From Microbacterium oxydans (GTDB lineage Bacteria; Actinomycetota; Actinomycetes; Actinomycetales; Microbacteriaceae), in assembly GCF_026559675.1 (NCBI RefSeq), contig NZ_CP092891.1, positions 1,178,001 to 1,242,000 on the forward strand: a DNA stretch of 64,000 nt, in the 5' to 3' direction. The notes below the pieces were generated by a model that worked only from the letters and a program-made list of their open reading frames with translations, ran no database searches and had not been told where the DNA came from. Both the position numbers and the translations under genes were made by a program. Position 1 is the stretch's first letter. Every line of letters begins with the position of its first letter. Positions 54,011-62,580 of the stretch are shown here, piece after piece.

Positions 54011-55270
54011 ATGCTTCAGAACAGCTTCGGCGTCCAGCTCTCCTACGTCTCCGTCGATCGCGGCGACGGCTCCGACCCCCGCACAGCCGCGCAGGATGTG
54101 CTCGCCCGCCTGCGCGTCCTCGCCGGACTGCGCGATGCGACCGGCGACTGGGGGGATGCGCAGGACGCCGTTCTCGCGATCCCGCTCACCGATGACCGTC
54201 ACGTCCTGACCCTGGACGACGAGGACGGGGTCGCGTCGACCCTGAGCACCGCGGAACTGCGCGCCGCGTTCCAGGAGCACGGACTGACGCTGTGGCTCGA
54301 CGCGGACGACGACACGGAGGACGACACGGACGAGGAGGCGGGCGACGCCCTCGACATCAGCGTCGAGGGCGACGTGGACGGCGAGGACGCGGAGGAGGAC
54401 ATGGTCGACATCGACCCCGCGCTGTTCGACACGCCGACCGTGCAGGTGTCAGCGTTCTCGCATCGGGGCCCCACCATCGCGCGGGTGCTCGCCTCGGCGC
54501 GCCGGACGCCGGTCGATCACCGCGAGTCCGGTGACTGGTCGCTGCAGCAGTTCGAGTCCGCCGATCCGACCGCGGACTGGGTCAGTTCGCGGGCCGAGCT
54601 GCCGCTGATCGAGCTCAGCCGCACGGAGTCCGGTGCCTGGTTCGACGTGACGGCGGTCGGCACGGGGACGGTGCCGTTCTGGCCGGATGCGGAACGGGAC
54701 ACCCGTGCGGTGCTCGACATCGATGCCATCCGCGTTCCGGAGACGGCCGAGATCTATCGCCGGCTGCTCACGGAGGGCGACGGGAGCCGGGACGAACTCC
54801 TCGGACTCGCCGCCATCGTGCCCCTCGACGTCGACGCCGCCCATCGCGCGCTGATCCCGGAGTCCCTGGGTGGGGTGGTGGGCTCCGAGGCCCGGCTGCG
54901 CGCCTTCGTGGCCGCGTTCGGTGTGGCGCCGGACCTGATCGAGGCCGCGTTCGCGGAGAACGCCACGGTGCCCGAGCGGCGCTTCCTCCCGACCGGATGG
55001 TGGCCCACGCTCCGGGAGACCGCGATCGCGGGCATGGGGGAGCTCAGCCCGCTCACCCGTCGTCGGCGACCGCTGGTACGGCTGGAGGATGCGCTCCTGC
55101 GTCGTCCCGCACTGGGTCTCTCGGTGACGCTCGGCGAGCTCGGAACGGGGGTGTGGGCGGCGTCCCGCTGGCGCGGAGTCGGTCGGTTCCTGGGCGTTCT
55201 CCTGATCATCGACGCGGTGATCGATACCGCGATCTGGGTCACGCGGATCCGTCGCGGACGCCGCCCGTAG
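54011..55270 (+). CDS. Hypothetical protein with acidic linker and C-terminal hydrophobic segment
   Basis: I do not recognise this 419-residue protein. Residues about 1-95 form a mixed alpha/beta domain. Residues about 97-135 are almost all D and E (DADDDTEDDTDEEAGDALDI). A longer folded part follows with SRTESGAWFDVTAVGTGTVP and EARLRAFVAAFGVAPDLIEA, and a hydrophobic segment near the C-terminus (about 392-408) precedes a basic tail. TACGTT is exactly six bases before the ATG. It ends at a strong hairpin. Confidence 0.75.
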   Translation: MLQNSFGVQLSYVSVDRGDGSDPRTAAQDVLARLRVLAGLRDATGDWGDAQDAVLAIPLTDDRHVLTLDDEDGVASTLSTAELRAAFQEHGLTLWLDADDDTEDDTDEEAGDALDISVEGDVDGEDAEEDMVDIDPALFDTPTVQVSAFSHRGPTIARVLASARRTPVDHRESGDWSLQQFESADPTADWVSSRAELPLIELSRTESGAWFDVTAVGTGTVPFWPDAERDTRAVLDIDAIRVPETAEIYRRLLTEGDGSRDELLGLAAIVPLDVDAAHRALIPESLGGVVGSEARLRAFVAAFGVAPDLIEAAFAENATVPERRFLPTGWWPTLRETAIAGMGELSPLTRRRRPLVRLEDALLRRPALGLSVTLGELGTGVWAASRWRGVGRFLGVLLIIDAVIDTAIWVTRIRRGRRP

Positions 55271-55299
55271 CGCTCGCTGCGTCCGCACCCGCCTCACAC

Positions 55300-55337
55300 A
55301 AGAGATGCCCCCAGCCGTGCGGCTGGGGGCATCTCTT
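55300..55337. terminator. Bidirectional terminator between the hypothetical gene and fba
   Basis: AAGAGATGCCCCCAGCCG (55300-55317) pairs perfectly with CGGCTGGGGGCATCTCTT (55320-55337), 18 bp, between convergent stops. Confidence 0.85.
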
Positions 55338-55353
55338 CGTCGGAGCGGGTCGC

Positions 55354-56382
55354 TCAGCTCTGGGACTGGCCGTAGGAGCCGAGCTGACGGGTCGACTCGA
55401 CCACGCGGGCGCCCATCGCCGACTCGGCGATCTTGCCCCAGGCGCGCGGGTCGTACTGCTTCTTGTTGCCGACCTCGCCGTCGACCTTCAGCACGCCGTC
55501 GTAGTTCTTGAACATGTAGTCGGCGATCGCACGCGTGTAGGCGTACTGCGTGTCGGTGTCGATGTTCATCTTGATCACGCCGTTGGCGACCGCGAGGGCG
55601 ATCTCCTCGTCGGTCGAGCCGGAGCCGCCGTGGAAGACCAGGTCGAGCGGCTTGGCGCCGGTGTTGTACTTCGCGGCGACCTCGGCCTGGATCTCGCCGA
55701 GGAGTTCCGGACGCAGCTTCACGCCGCCGGGCTTGTAGACACCGTGCACGTTGCCGAAGGTGAGCGCGGCGATGTAGCGGCCCTGCTCGCCGAGGCCCAG
55801 CGCCTGCACGGCCTGGTCGACGTCGGCGAAGGTCGTGTAGAGAGCGTCGTTCGAGCCCTCGTGCTGCACGCCGTCCTCTTCGCCGCCGACGACGCCGATC
55901 TCGACCTCGAGGATGGCGTTGATGTTCTTCATGCGGGGGAGGAGATCCTTCGCGATCTCGATGTTCTCCGCGAGCGGAACGGCGGAGCCGTCCCACATGT
56001 GGGACTGGAAGATCGGGTTGCGACCGGCCTTGACCTCTTCCTCGGAGGCGGAGATCAGCGGCTCGACGAAGCCGGCCAGCGCGTCCTTCGGGCAGTGATC
56101 CGTGTGCAGCGCGACGGTGATCGGGTAGTTCTTGGCGACCTCGGTGGCGAAGCGGGCGAACGCGAGGGCGCCCGTCGCGCGAGCCTTCACCGTGTGGCCG
56201 GCGAAGTAGTCGGCGCCACCCGTGGTGACCTGGATGATGCCGTCGGAGCCGGCCTCGGTCAGTCCCTGGAGGACGGAGTTGATCGTCTGCGAGCTGGAGA
56301 CGTTGAATGCGGGGTACGCGAAGCCGCCGGCCTTCGCGCGGTCGAGCATTTCGGCGTACTGATCCGGGGTGGCGACGGGCAT
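55354..56382 (-). CDS. fba: Class II fructose-bisphosphate aldolase
   Basis: The zinc-dependent enzyme splits or forms fructose 1,6-bisphosphate. The 342-residue protein has VALHTDHCPKDAL with the catalytic aspartate and zinc histidine, LEVEIGVVGGEEDGV, LTFGNVHGVYKPG and LVFHGGSGSTDEEI. ATG 56382 has AGGAG 7 bases upstream; TAGAGT near 56420 is a likely -10. It is divergent from glpX, so the two enzymes of fructose-bisphosphate metabolism share a control region. Confidence 0.96.
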   Translation of the reverse strand: MPVATPDQYAEMLDRAKAGGFAYPAFNVSSSQTINSVLQGLTEAGSDGIIQVTTGGADYFAGHTVKARATGALAFARFATEVAKNYPITVALHTDHCPKDALAGFVEPLISASEEEVKAGRNPIFQSHMWDGSAVPLAENIEIAKDLLPRMKNINAILEVEIGVVGGEEDGVQHEGSNDALYTTFADVDQAVQALGLGEQGRYIAALTFGNVHGVYKPGGVKLRPELLGEIQAEVAAKYNTGAKPLDLVFHGGSGSTDEEIALAVANGVIKMNIDTDTQYAYTRAIADYMFKNYDGVLKVDGEVGNKKQYDPRAWGKIAESAMGARVVESTRQLGSYGQSQS

Positions 56383-56494
56383 GAGAACTCCTGCGATAGG
56401 GGAAGCCGGGACAGGTGCCACTCTATCGGGGCGCGTGGGTCGCTACCGCAGGCGTGACGTCGCTCGCGGCCCGGCGCTTCTGCGCCACTGTTAA

Positions 56495-56506
56495 GAATCG
56501 CGATTC
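56495..56506. promoter_or_regulatory. 12-bp palindrome between fba and glpX
   Basis: GAATCGCGATTC is a perfect palindrome in an AT-richer patch of the divergent promoter region. It lies about 75 bp upstream of the fba -10 region and about 50 bp upstream of the glpX -10 (TAGGCT, 56556-56561). It is a candidate binding site for a dimeric regulator of both genes. Confidence 0.45.
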
Positions 56507-56567
56507 CTTCGTCCGAACGGGCGCGAAAACCGGGCTCTTCGCATCGACCGATGGCTAGGCTGACCGC

Positions 56568-57554
56568 ATGGTGAGTCTGACAGCCGATCTGAGTCCTCTT
56601 CGTCCCGACCGCAACCTCGCGATGGAGCTGGTGCGTGCGACCGAGGCGGCGGCCATCCGCGCGGTGCCGTTCATCGGCCGCGGCGCGAAGGAGGCGGCGG
56701 ACGGCGCGGCGGTCGACGCCATGCGCGCCTTCCTCGGCACCGTCGACTTCCAGGGCCGGGTCGTGATCGGCGAGGGGGAGAAGGACAACGCGCCGATGCT
56801 GTTCAACGGCGAGGTGGTCGGAACGGGCCGCGGTCCGCTGTGCGACATCGCGGTCGATCCCATCGACGGCACGTCTCTCACCGCCGCCGGACGGCAGAAC
56901 GCCCTCTCCGTGATCGCGGTGTCCGATCGCGGCACGATGCTGGACGCATCCACCGTCTTCTACATGGACAAGCTCGTCACCGGGCCGGCGGGTGTCGGCG
57001 TCGTCGACATCCGTCTCCCCATCGGCGAGAACATCCGCAAGCTCGCCGGGGCGCTCGACAAGCCGGTCGACGAGATCGTCGTCTCGGTGCTCAACCGCCC
57101 GCGTCACGAGCAGCTGATCCAGGAGATCCGCGACGCGGGTGCCGGCACCCGTCTCATGAGCGACGGCGACGTGGCAGGCGGGATCAACGCCGCGCGTCAC
57201 GACGCCCGCACCGACATGTGCGTCGGCGTCGGTGGCAGCCCGGAGGGCATCGTCACGGCGTGCGCGATCAAGGCGCTCGGCGGACACATCCAGGGACGCC
57301 TCTGGCCCCGCGACGACGACGAACGCCAGCGCGGGATCGACGCGGGCCTCGACATGGACAAGGTCTACGAGGCCGACGACCTGGTGCAGGGGAACAACAC
57401 GATCTTCGTCGCGACCGGTGTGACCGACGGCCAGCTGGTCGCGGGCGTGCGTCGTGAGCGCGGATACGTCTACACCGAGAGCGTCGTGCTCCGCGGAGCG
57501 TCCGGCACGCTGCGCCGCATCGCGTCGGAGCACCTCGTCTCGAAGTGGCTCTGA
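56568..57554 (+). CDS. glpX: Class II fructose-1,6-bisphosphatase
   Basis: GlpX hydrolyses fructose 1,6-bisphosphate to fructose 6-phosphate for gluconeogenesis. The 328-residue protein has FIGRGAKEAADGAAVDAMR, the metal-binding GEGEKDNAPML, the phosphatase motif VDPIDGTSLTAAG, and VGGSPEGIVTACAIK. TAGGCT is exactly six bases before the ATG, so the transcript is probably leaderless. Pairing with fba puts opposing glycolytic/gluconeogenic steps side by side. Confidence 0.95.
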   Translation: MVSLTADLSPLRPDRNLAMELVRATEAAAIRAVPFIGRGAKEAADGAAVDAMRAFLGTVDFQGRVVIGEGEKDNAPMLFNGEVVGTGRGPLCDIAVDPIDGTSLTAAGRQNALSVIAVSDRGTMLDASTVFYMDKLVTGPAGVGVVDIRLPIGENIRKLAGALDKPVDEIVVSVLNRPRHEQLIQEIRDAGAGTRLMSDGDVAGGINAARHDARTDMCVGVGGSPEGIVTACAIKALGGHIQGRLWPRDDDERQRGIDAGLDMDKVYEADDLVQGNNTIFVATGVTDGQLVAGVRRERGYVYTESVVLRGASGTLRRIASEHLVSKWL

Positions 57555-57748
57555 CGCCTCCGGAATGACGTTCCTGGGACGAGCCCTGGTGCGCGCCATA
57601 GACGTCTGACCGGGCGGCATCGTTATCGAGCCGGTATCGGTCGGGAGTGGCGTGATCCACGCTTTCCGGAGCGCCGTGTCACAATTGTCACTGGGTTTGT
57701 CGCCGTCGACGGAGCCGTCAGGCACCGCAGGCACAGGAGGGCGAACGG

Positions 57749-58036
57749 ATGACAACGCAGCACACGAGCGGCTCGAAGGCCGCCGCGACGAAGATCATCA
57801 CGACGAACACCGGACGGATTCTCCGGGTGAGTGCGGATGCCGAGTCCGGCGTCACCACTCCGCCTGTGACCGCCCCACCGGCAGCGATCGCCGATCCGGC
57901 TCGCCGCGCCGACGTGCTGTTCCGTGTCCGCCGTGACGAGGGGCATGAGATCAGCGCCTGGTGGATGATCGGGGCTTTCCTCGCCACCAGCGGACTCGTC
58001 ATCCTCCTGCTCAGCGGCGTTCCCGGCGTCGCCTGA
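57749..58036 (+). CDS. Small single-pass membrane protein
   Basis: The 95-residue protein has a Thr/Ala/Pro-rich N-terminal half, a charged RVRRDEGHEISAW stretch and one C-terminal membrane helix (about 70-90, MIGAFLATSGLVILLLSG). No family is recognised. CAGGAGGG 8 bases upstream supports the ATG. The 194-base gap before it holds CACAATTGTC (about 57679-57688) and no clear promoter. Confidence 0.65.
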   Translation: MTTQHTSGSKAAATKIITTNTGRILRVSADAESGVTTPPVTAPPAAIADPARRADVLFRVRRDEGHEISAWWMIGAFLATSGLVILLLSGVPGVA

Positions 58037-58093
58037 GTCGACTTCGCACTTCCGGCTGTCGCCCTGCTCGCGGGGTGACCGCATCGCGGTCGT

Positions 58094-59380
58094 CTAGACC
58101 TCGTCGAGGCGCAACCGCACCTCGCCCACATCGGCCTGCACCGCTGCAGTCGAGTGCTCCTCGGTGTCCGGCGTCTCGGCCGCCGTCTTCTCGTCCGCTG
58201 CTCCGTCGGCGGCGATCAGCTCGGGGGCGGTGAAGCGTCGACCGGTCCCCGCCGTCACCGGGCGCGCCGACTCGAGGGCGGATGCGTCGACGCCGGGGAA
58301 TTGCCTCGCCGTGACGAGCACGCGCGTCTCCAGCGAGCCCGCGAACCGGTTGTAGCTGTCCACCGTGCGCTCCAGGGCGCGGCGCAGGTCGTCGGCGTGC
58401 CCGGCGAGCGTGCCCAGCCGGTCGTAGAGCTGCGTGCCGAGGGCGAGGAGGGTGCGGGCCTCGGTCGAGACCTCCTGCTGCGTCCAGGTGAAGGCCACCG
58501 TCTTGAGCACCGCCCAGAGGTTGACGGGGGAGGCGAGTGCCACGCGGCGGCTGAAGGCGTAGTCGAGCAGTGCCGGGTCTTCATCGATCGCCGCCGCCAG
58601 GAGCGACTCGCTGGGCAGGAAGCAGATCACGAACTCGGGGCTCGCATCGAGACCTGCCCAGTACGCCTTCTTGGCGAGAGCATCGATGTGGGCGCGGACG
58701 GCCTTCACGTGCTTCTGCATCAGCGCGCGGCGCTGCGGCTCGTTCGCGTCGCCCGCCGAGAGCGCCGAGGCCTCGAGGTAGGCGTCGAGGGGGACCTTGG
58801 CGTCGACGGCGATCGAGCTGCCGCCGGCGAGACGGATCACCATGTCCGGCCGCCCCTGACCGCGGTCGGATGAGATCGTCGCCTGCAGGTCGAAGTCGAT
58901 GTGCCGGGTGAGTCCGGCCGCTTCGACGACCCGGCGCAGCTGGGTCTCGCCCCAGACGCCGCGTGTGGCGGTCGAGCGCAGTGCGCCCGCGAGCGACTCC
59001 GTGGTGGCACGCAGGGCCTCGTCGGACTCCTGGGCGCGGCGCAGCTGCTCCTCGAGCGTGCCGAACTGCGCGTGCCGATCCCGCTCGATCGCGGTGACCT
59101 TGTCCTGCATCTGCTGCAGGCTCTCCCGCACCGGTGCGAGCGCGGTCAGCACGGCGTTCTGCTGCTGCACGCGCTGCGCTTCGGCCCGCTGCTCGTTCCG
59201 GGAGTGCTCCACGGCGTCGCGGTAGAGGTCGTACTGGCGGTCGCGATCGTCGCGTGCGGCAGCCAGTTCGGCCTGGGCGCGCGCGAGATCCGCGGCACCG
59301 CGACCGGCGCGCAGGAACCAGCCGACGGCGACACCCGCCGCGAGGGCGACGAGGACGAGAACCACTGCCAGAGCATCCAT
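58094..59380 (-). CDS. rmuC: DNA recombination protein RmuC family
   Basis: The 428-residue protein has an N-terminal membrane helix (about 3-24), a long coiled coil (about 30-135) and the RmuC nuclease-like core: RGVWGETQLRRVVEAAGL, GRPDMVIRLAGG, IAVDAKVPLDAYLEA and FVICFLPSESLLAAA. It is thought to limit DNA rearrangements. Its C-terminal 50 or so residues are low-complexity and acidic. CATCAT lies six bases before the ATG. Confidence 0.9.
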   Translation of the reverse strand: MDALAVVLVLVALAAGVAVGWFLRAGRGAADLARAQAELAAARDDRDRQYDLYRDAVEHSRNEQRAEAQRVQQQNAVLTALAPVRESLQQMQDKVTAIERDRHAQFGTLEEQLRRAQESDEALRATTESLAGALRSTATRGVWGETQLRRVVEAAGLTRHIDFDLQATISSDRGQGRPDMVIRLAGGSSIAVDAKVPLDAYLEASALSAGDANEPQRRALMQKHVKAVRAHIDALAKKAYWAGLDASPEFVICFLPSESLLAAAIDEDPALLDYAFSRRVALASPVNLWAVLKTVAFTWTQQEVSTEARTLLALGTQLYDRLGTLAGHADDLRRALERTVDSYNRFAGSLETRVLVTARQFPGVDASALESARPVTAGTGRRFTAPELIAADGAADEKTAAETPDTEEHSTAAVQADVGEVRLRLDEV

Positions 59381-59444
59381 GTCTTCATGATGCGGCCGGC
59401 ATCCGACATTCCGAGGCCGCCGCGCACGAAGGGCACGTGCGGGG

Positions 59445-60038
59445 TCAGGCGACGGCGCGCTCCAGGGCGGGGGCGACGGGCGCGGTCACGCGCAGGCTGA
59501 GGGCGTCAGCGAGCGCGAAGACGTCGGCAGCGCCCGCTCTGGCGGCGGCGTCGATCACGATCTGCGCGCAGGCACGGGCATCCGCGAGGGCGTCGTGGTG
59601 CGAGAACTCCTCGAACCCGGCAGCCGCCGCGGCGATCGGCAGGCGGTACGAGTCGAGCTGGTACGTCTTGCGGGCGACCTGCAGGCTGCACAGCGAGCGG
59701 TAGGGCGGGCAGAGCTGCCCGGTGGCCTCCGAGGCGCGGCGCAGCACGTTGAGATCGAATCCCGCGTTGTGGGCGACGAGGACGTCGGCTCCCGCGAAGG
59801 CGCACAGGCGATCGAACTGGTCGACCCAGGTGGCGGCCGACAGCACGTCCTCCGGCTGGATGCCGTGGATGCGGACGTTCCACTCCTGGAACTCGTCGTG
59901 CCCGGGCGGCGGCTGGATCAGCCAGCCGGTGGTGGCGACGACTTCGCCGCCGCGCACGCGGACGAGTCCGACGGAGCAGGCGGAGGCGGGGCTGGAGTTC
60001 GCGGTCTCGAAGTCGATCGCAGTGAAATCCAGTGGCAC
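59445..60038 (-). CDS. 3'-5' exonuclease (DnaQ-like, DEDDh)
   Basis: The 197-residue protein has Exo I TAIDFETANSSPASAC (D and E metal ligands), Exo II VAHNAGFDLNVLRRA, and Exo III HHDALADARACAQ with the DEDDh histidine. This compact single-domain form resembles stand-alone epsilon-like exonucleases. The GTG start has only GGGG close upstream, or a GAAAGT six bases before it. Confidence 0.88.
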   Translation of the reverse strand: MPLDFTAIDFETANSSPASACSVGLVRVRGGEVVATTGWLIQPPPGHDEFQEWNVRIHGIQPEDVLSAATWVDQFDRLCAFAGADVLVAHNAGFDLNVLRRASEATGQLCPPYRSLCSLQVARKTYQLDSYRLPIAAAAAGFEEFSHHDALADARACAQIVIDAAARAGAADVFALADALSLRVTAPVAPALERAVA

Positions 60039-60097
60039 ATCCCCACTTTCCCCCGGGCTCTCGGAGACCGGTCGCAGACTCGCCGTATGCTGGCGAC

Positions 60098-60838
60098 ATG
60101 GCTGAGGACATGGCGACGTCGTTCGGAGCGCAGGCGGGGGACTACGAGGTCGGCAGGCCCGAGTACCCCTTCAACGCGGTGGCCTGGATGCTGGAGCGGA
60201 TGCCGGCGGATTCGCGTCGAATCGCCGACGTCGGCGCCGGCACGGGCAAGCTCACCCGCGTCCTCGCCCAGGCTCCCGATGCCGAGGTGGTCGCCGTCGA
60301 TCCCGACCCGGAGATGCTGGCGACGCTTCGTGGGGCGGTGCCCGGAGTGCCGACGTTCGTCGGGACGGCGGAGCGGCTGCCGCTCCCGGACGCGAGCCTC
60401 GACGCCGTCGTCCTGGGACAGGCCTGGCACTGGGTCGACCCGGATGCCGGGTCCGCGGAGATCGGTCGCGCCGTGCGCAGCGGAGGAACCCTCGGTCTCA
60501 TCTGGAACATCCGCGACGATCGCGTCGAATGGGTGCGGAGACTGACCGAGATCATGCACGGCAGTCATGCCGAGAACATGCTCGCCGAGGGAGACCCGGT
60601 CGTCGCCGCGCCGTTCGGGCCGCTCGAACAGGAACGCTGGGAGTGGGTCCGCCCCATCACGCGCGATCTGCTGCATCGGATGGCGGCATCGCGGAGTTAC
60701 ATCATCACCGCCCCGGACGAGGAGAAGGCGCGCATCCGCCGAGAGCTGGACGAGCTGTTCGACGAACTCGACCTGCACGGCGACGCCACCATCGACCTCC
60801 CGTACGTGACGCGGGCGTACCGGGCTGTGCGCGACTGA
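60098..60838 (+). CDS. Class I SAM-dependent methyltransferase
   Basis: The 246-residue protein has ADVGAGTGKLTRVLAQ (SAM motif I, about 44-59), VVAVDPDPEML, a motif similar to UbiE/Coq5-type methyltransferases (AERLPLPDASLDAVVLGQAW) and WHWVDPDAGSAEIGRAVRSG. The substrate is unknown. TATGCT is exactly six bases before the ATG, so the transcript is probably leaderless; ATG 60110 is an alternative. Confidence 0.85.
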   Translation: MAEDMATSFGAQAGDYEVGRPEYPFNAVAWMLERMPADSRRIADVGAGTGKLTRVLAQAPDAEVVAVDPDPEMLATLRGAVPGVPTFVGTAERLPLPDASLDAVVLGQAWHWVDPDAGSAEIGRAVRSGGTLGLIWNIRDDRVEWVRRLTEIMHGSHAENMLAEGDPVVAAPFGPLEQERWEWVRPITRDLLHRMAASRSYIITAPDEEKARIRRELDELFDELDLHGDATIDLPYVTRAYRAVRD

Positions 60839-60890
60839 CGCACAGCATCCCGCAGGATCACGGGGTGGCGGCCAGGTAGACTCGTGCCCC

Positions 60891-61964
60891 GTGGCTCTCA
60901 CTATCGGCATCGTCGGCCTGCCCAACGTCGGCAAGTCCACCCTCTTCAACGCACTCACCAAGAACGACGTGCTCGCGGCGAACTATCCGTTCGCGACGAT
61001 CGAGCCCAACGTCGGCGTGGTGAACCTGCCCGACCCGCGTCTCGACAAGCTCGCGGAGATCTTCGGCAGCGAGCGGATCCTCCCCGCAGCGGTGTCGTTC
61101 GTCGACATCGCCGGCATCGTGCGCGGTGCGAGCGAGGGCGAGGGGCTGGGCAACAAGTTCCTCGCGAACATCCGTGAGGCCGACGCGATCGCACAGGTCG
61201 TCCGCGGCTTCGCCGATGACGACGTGGTGCACGTCGACGGCACGGTGAACCCGGCGTCCGACATGGAGACGATCAACGCCGAGCTCATGCTCGCCGACCT
61301 GGAGACCGTCGACAAGGCGATCACCCGGTACGAGAAGGAGGTCCGCGGCAAGAAGATCGAGCCCGTGGTGCTCGAGACCGCGAACGCGGCGAAGGACGCG
61401 CTGGAGCGCGGCGTGCTGCTGTCGGTCGCCGGCATCGACCTGACGCCCATCCGCGAGCTGGGGCTGCTCACCGCGAAGCCTGTGATCTTCGTCTTCAACG
61501 TCGACGAGGCCGTGCTGACGGACGACGGACGCAAGGCCGAGCTCGCCGCCCTCGTCGCGCCGGCGAAGGCGATCTTCCTCGACGCGAAGATCGAATCCGA
61601 GCTCATCGACCTCGACCCGGAGGATGCGGCGGAACTGCTCGCCTCGACCGGGCAGGACGAGTCCGGCCTGGACCAGCTCGCCCGCATCGGCTTCGACACC
61701 CTCGGTCTGCAGACCTACCTCACGGCCGGTCCGAAGGAGGCTCGCGCCTGGACGATCCCCAAGGGGTCGAAGGCGCCTCAGGCAGCCGGTGTCATCCACA
61801 CCGACTTCGAGAAGGGCTTCATCAAGGCCGAGATCGTCTCGTTCGAGGACCTGGTCGAGACCGGCTCCGTCGTCGAGGCCCGCGCCAAGGGCAAGGCCCG
61901 CCTCGAGGGCAAGGACTACGTCATGCAGGACGGCGACGTCGTGGAGTTCCGCTTCAACAACTGA
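60891..61964 (+). CDS. ychF: Redox-regulated ATPase YchF
   Basis: YchF/OLA1 is an Obg-related P-loop NTPase that prefers ATP and binds ribosomes. The 357-residue protein has G1 GLPNVGKSTLFNAL, G3 VDIAGIVRGASEGEGLG, the G4 variant FVFNVDE that explains ATP preference, and a C-terminal TGS domain ending GKDYVMQDGDVVEFRFNN. TAGACT lies eight bases before the GTG, leaving a leader of at most a couple of bases. Confidence 0.96.
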   Translation: MALTIGIVGLPNVGKSTLFNALTKNDVLAANYPFATIEPNVGVVNLPDPRLDKLAEIFGSERILPAAVSFVDIAGIVRGASEGEGLGNKFLANIREADAIAQVVRGFADDDVVHVDGTVNPASDMETINAELMLADLETVDKAITRYEKEVRGKKIEPVVLETANAAKDALERGVLLSVAGIDLTPIRELGLLTAKPVIFVFNVDEAVLTDDGRKAELAALVAPAKAIFLDAKIESELIDLDPEDAAELLASTGQDESGLDQLARIGFDTLGLQTYLTAGPKEARAWTIPKGSKAPQAAGVIHTDFEKGFIKAEIVSFEDLVETGSVVEARAKGKARLEGKDYVMQDGDVVEFRFNN

Positions 61965-62028
61965 GGCGTGGCATCCGGCGGGAGCGTGGGACGACTCGGA
62001 TGCGAGCTACGGTGACGTCGTGGAGTTC
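61935..62028 (+). repeat. Direct repeat: partial duplication of the ychF 3' end
   Basis: GACGTCGTGGAGTTC occurs at 61935-61949, in the last codons of ychF, and again at 62014-62028, between ychF and the DUF4279 gene. The wider context matches too: translated, GDVVEFRFNN is echoed by GDVVEFCIGN. It looks like a remnant of a tandem duplication or an insertion scar. Confidence 0.5.
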
Positions 62029-62070
62029 TGCATCGGGAACACATCCGATGGCTCAAGGGAGGCTTCGTCC

Positions 62071-62520
62071 ATGATCCAGGGCAACAGAGCGTCGCTCAGC
62101 ATCCAGAGCGACACGAAGACGGTCGCCCAGATCTCCGCGATGCTCGGCCTCGAGCCCACCGACTGGGGTGACGAAGGCGATCTCACGCCCTCGGGCCGGG
62201 CCGGTCGGAACTTCGCGCCGGAGTTCCTGACGTACCAGCGGACCTACTAGTCTCTCACGGAGAGCATCGACGAGCCGGATGCTGACGATCAGACCGGTTT
62301 CTCCGCGCTCCGGGCGTTGGCGGTGAGACTGGAACCCGCCGCACAGGCGCTCGCGGAGCTGCGCCAGGGCGGGGAAACCGTGCTCTGGTGGTCCGGGGAC
62401 TCCGACAGCACGCAGGGCGGATTCGTGCTGGAGGCGGACCTGATCGGCCGCCTGGCGAAGCTGGGGTGCGCCGTCTACGGGACCGCCTTTCTCACGGAGG
62501 ATGAGGCCGAGGGCGCCTGA
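62071..62520 (+). pseudogene. DUF4279-like protein interrupted by an in-frame TAG
   Basis: From ATG 62071 (AAGGGAGG upstream) the frame reads SIQSDTKTVAQISAMLGLEP...RTY, meets TAG at 62248-62250, then continues in the same frame as SLTESIDEPDADDQTGFSAL to a TGA at 62520 (149 codons). The intact reading resembles DUF4279 proteins, where a Trp is usual at the stop position, so a single TGG-to-TAG change fits. Readthrough or a sequencing error cannot be excluded. Confidence 0.7.
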
Positions 62521-62580
62521 GCGCGTCGCCGTCGTGCGCGAGCAGATCTCGTGAGGGCGAAAGACAGGCAGGAGCCGACC

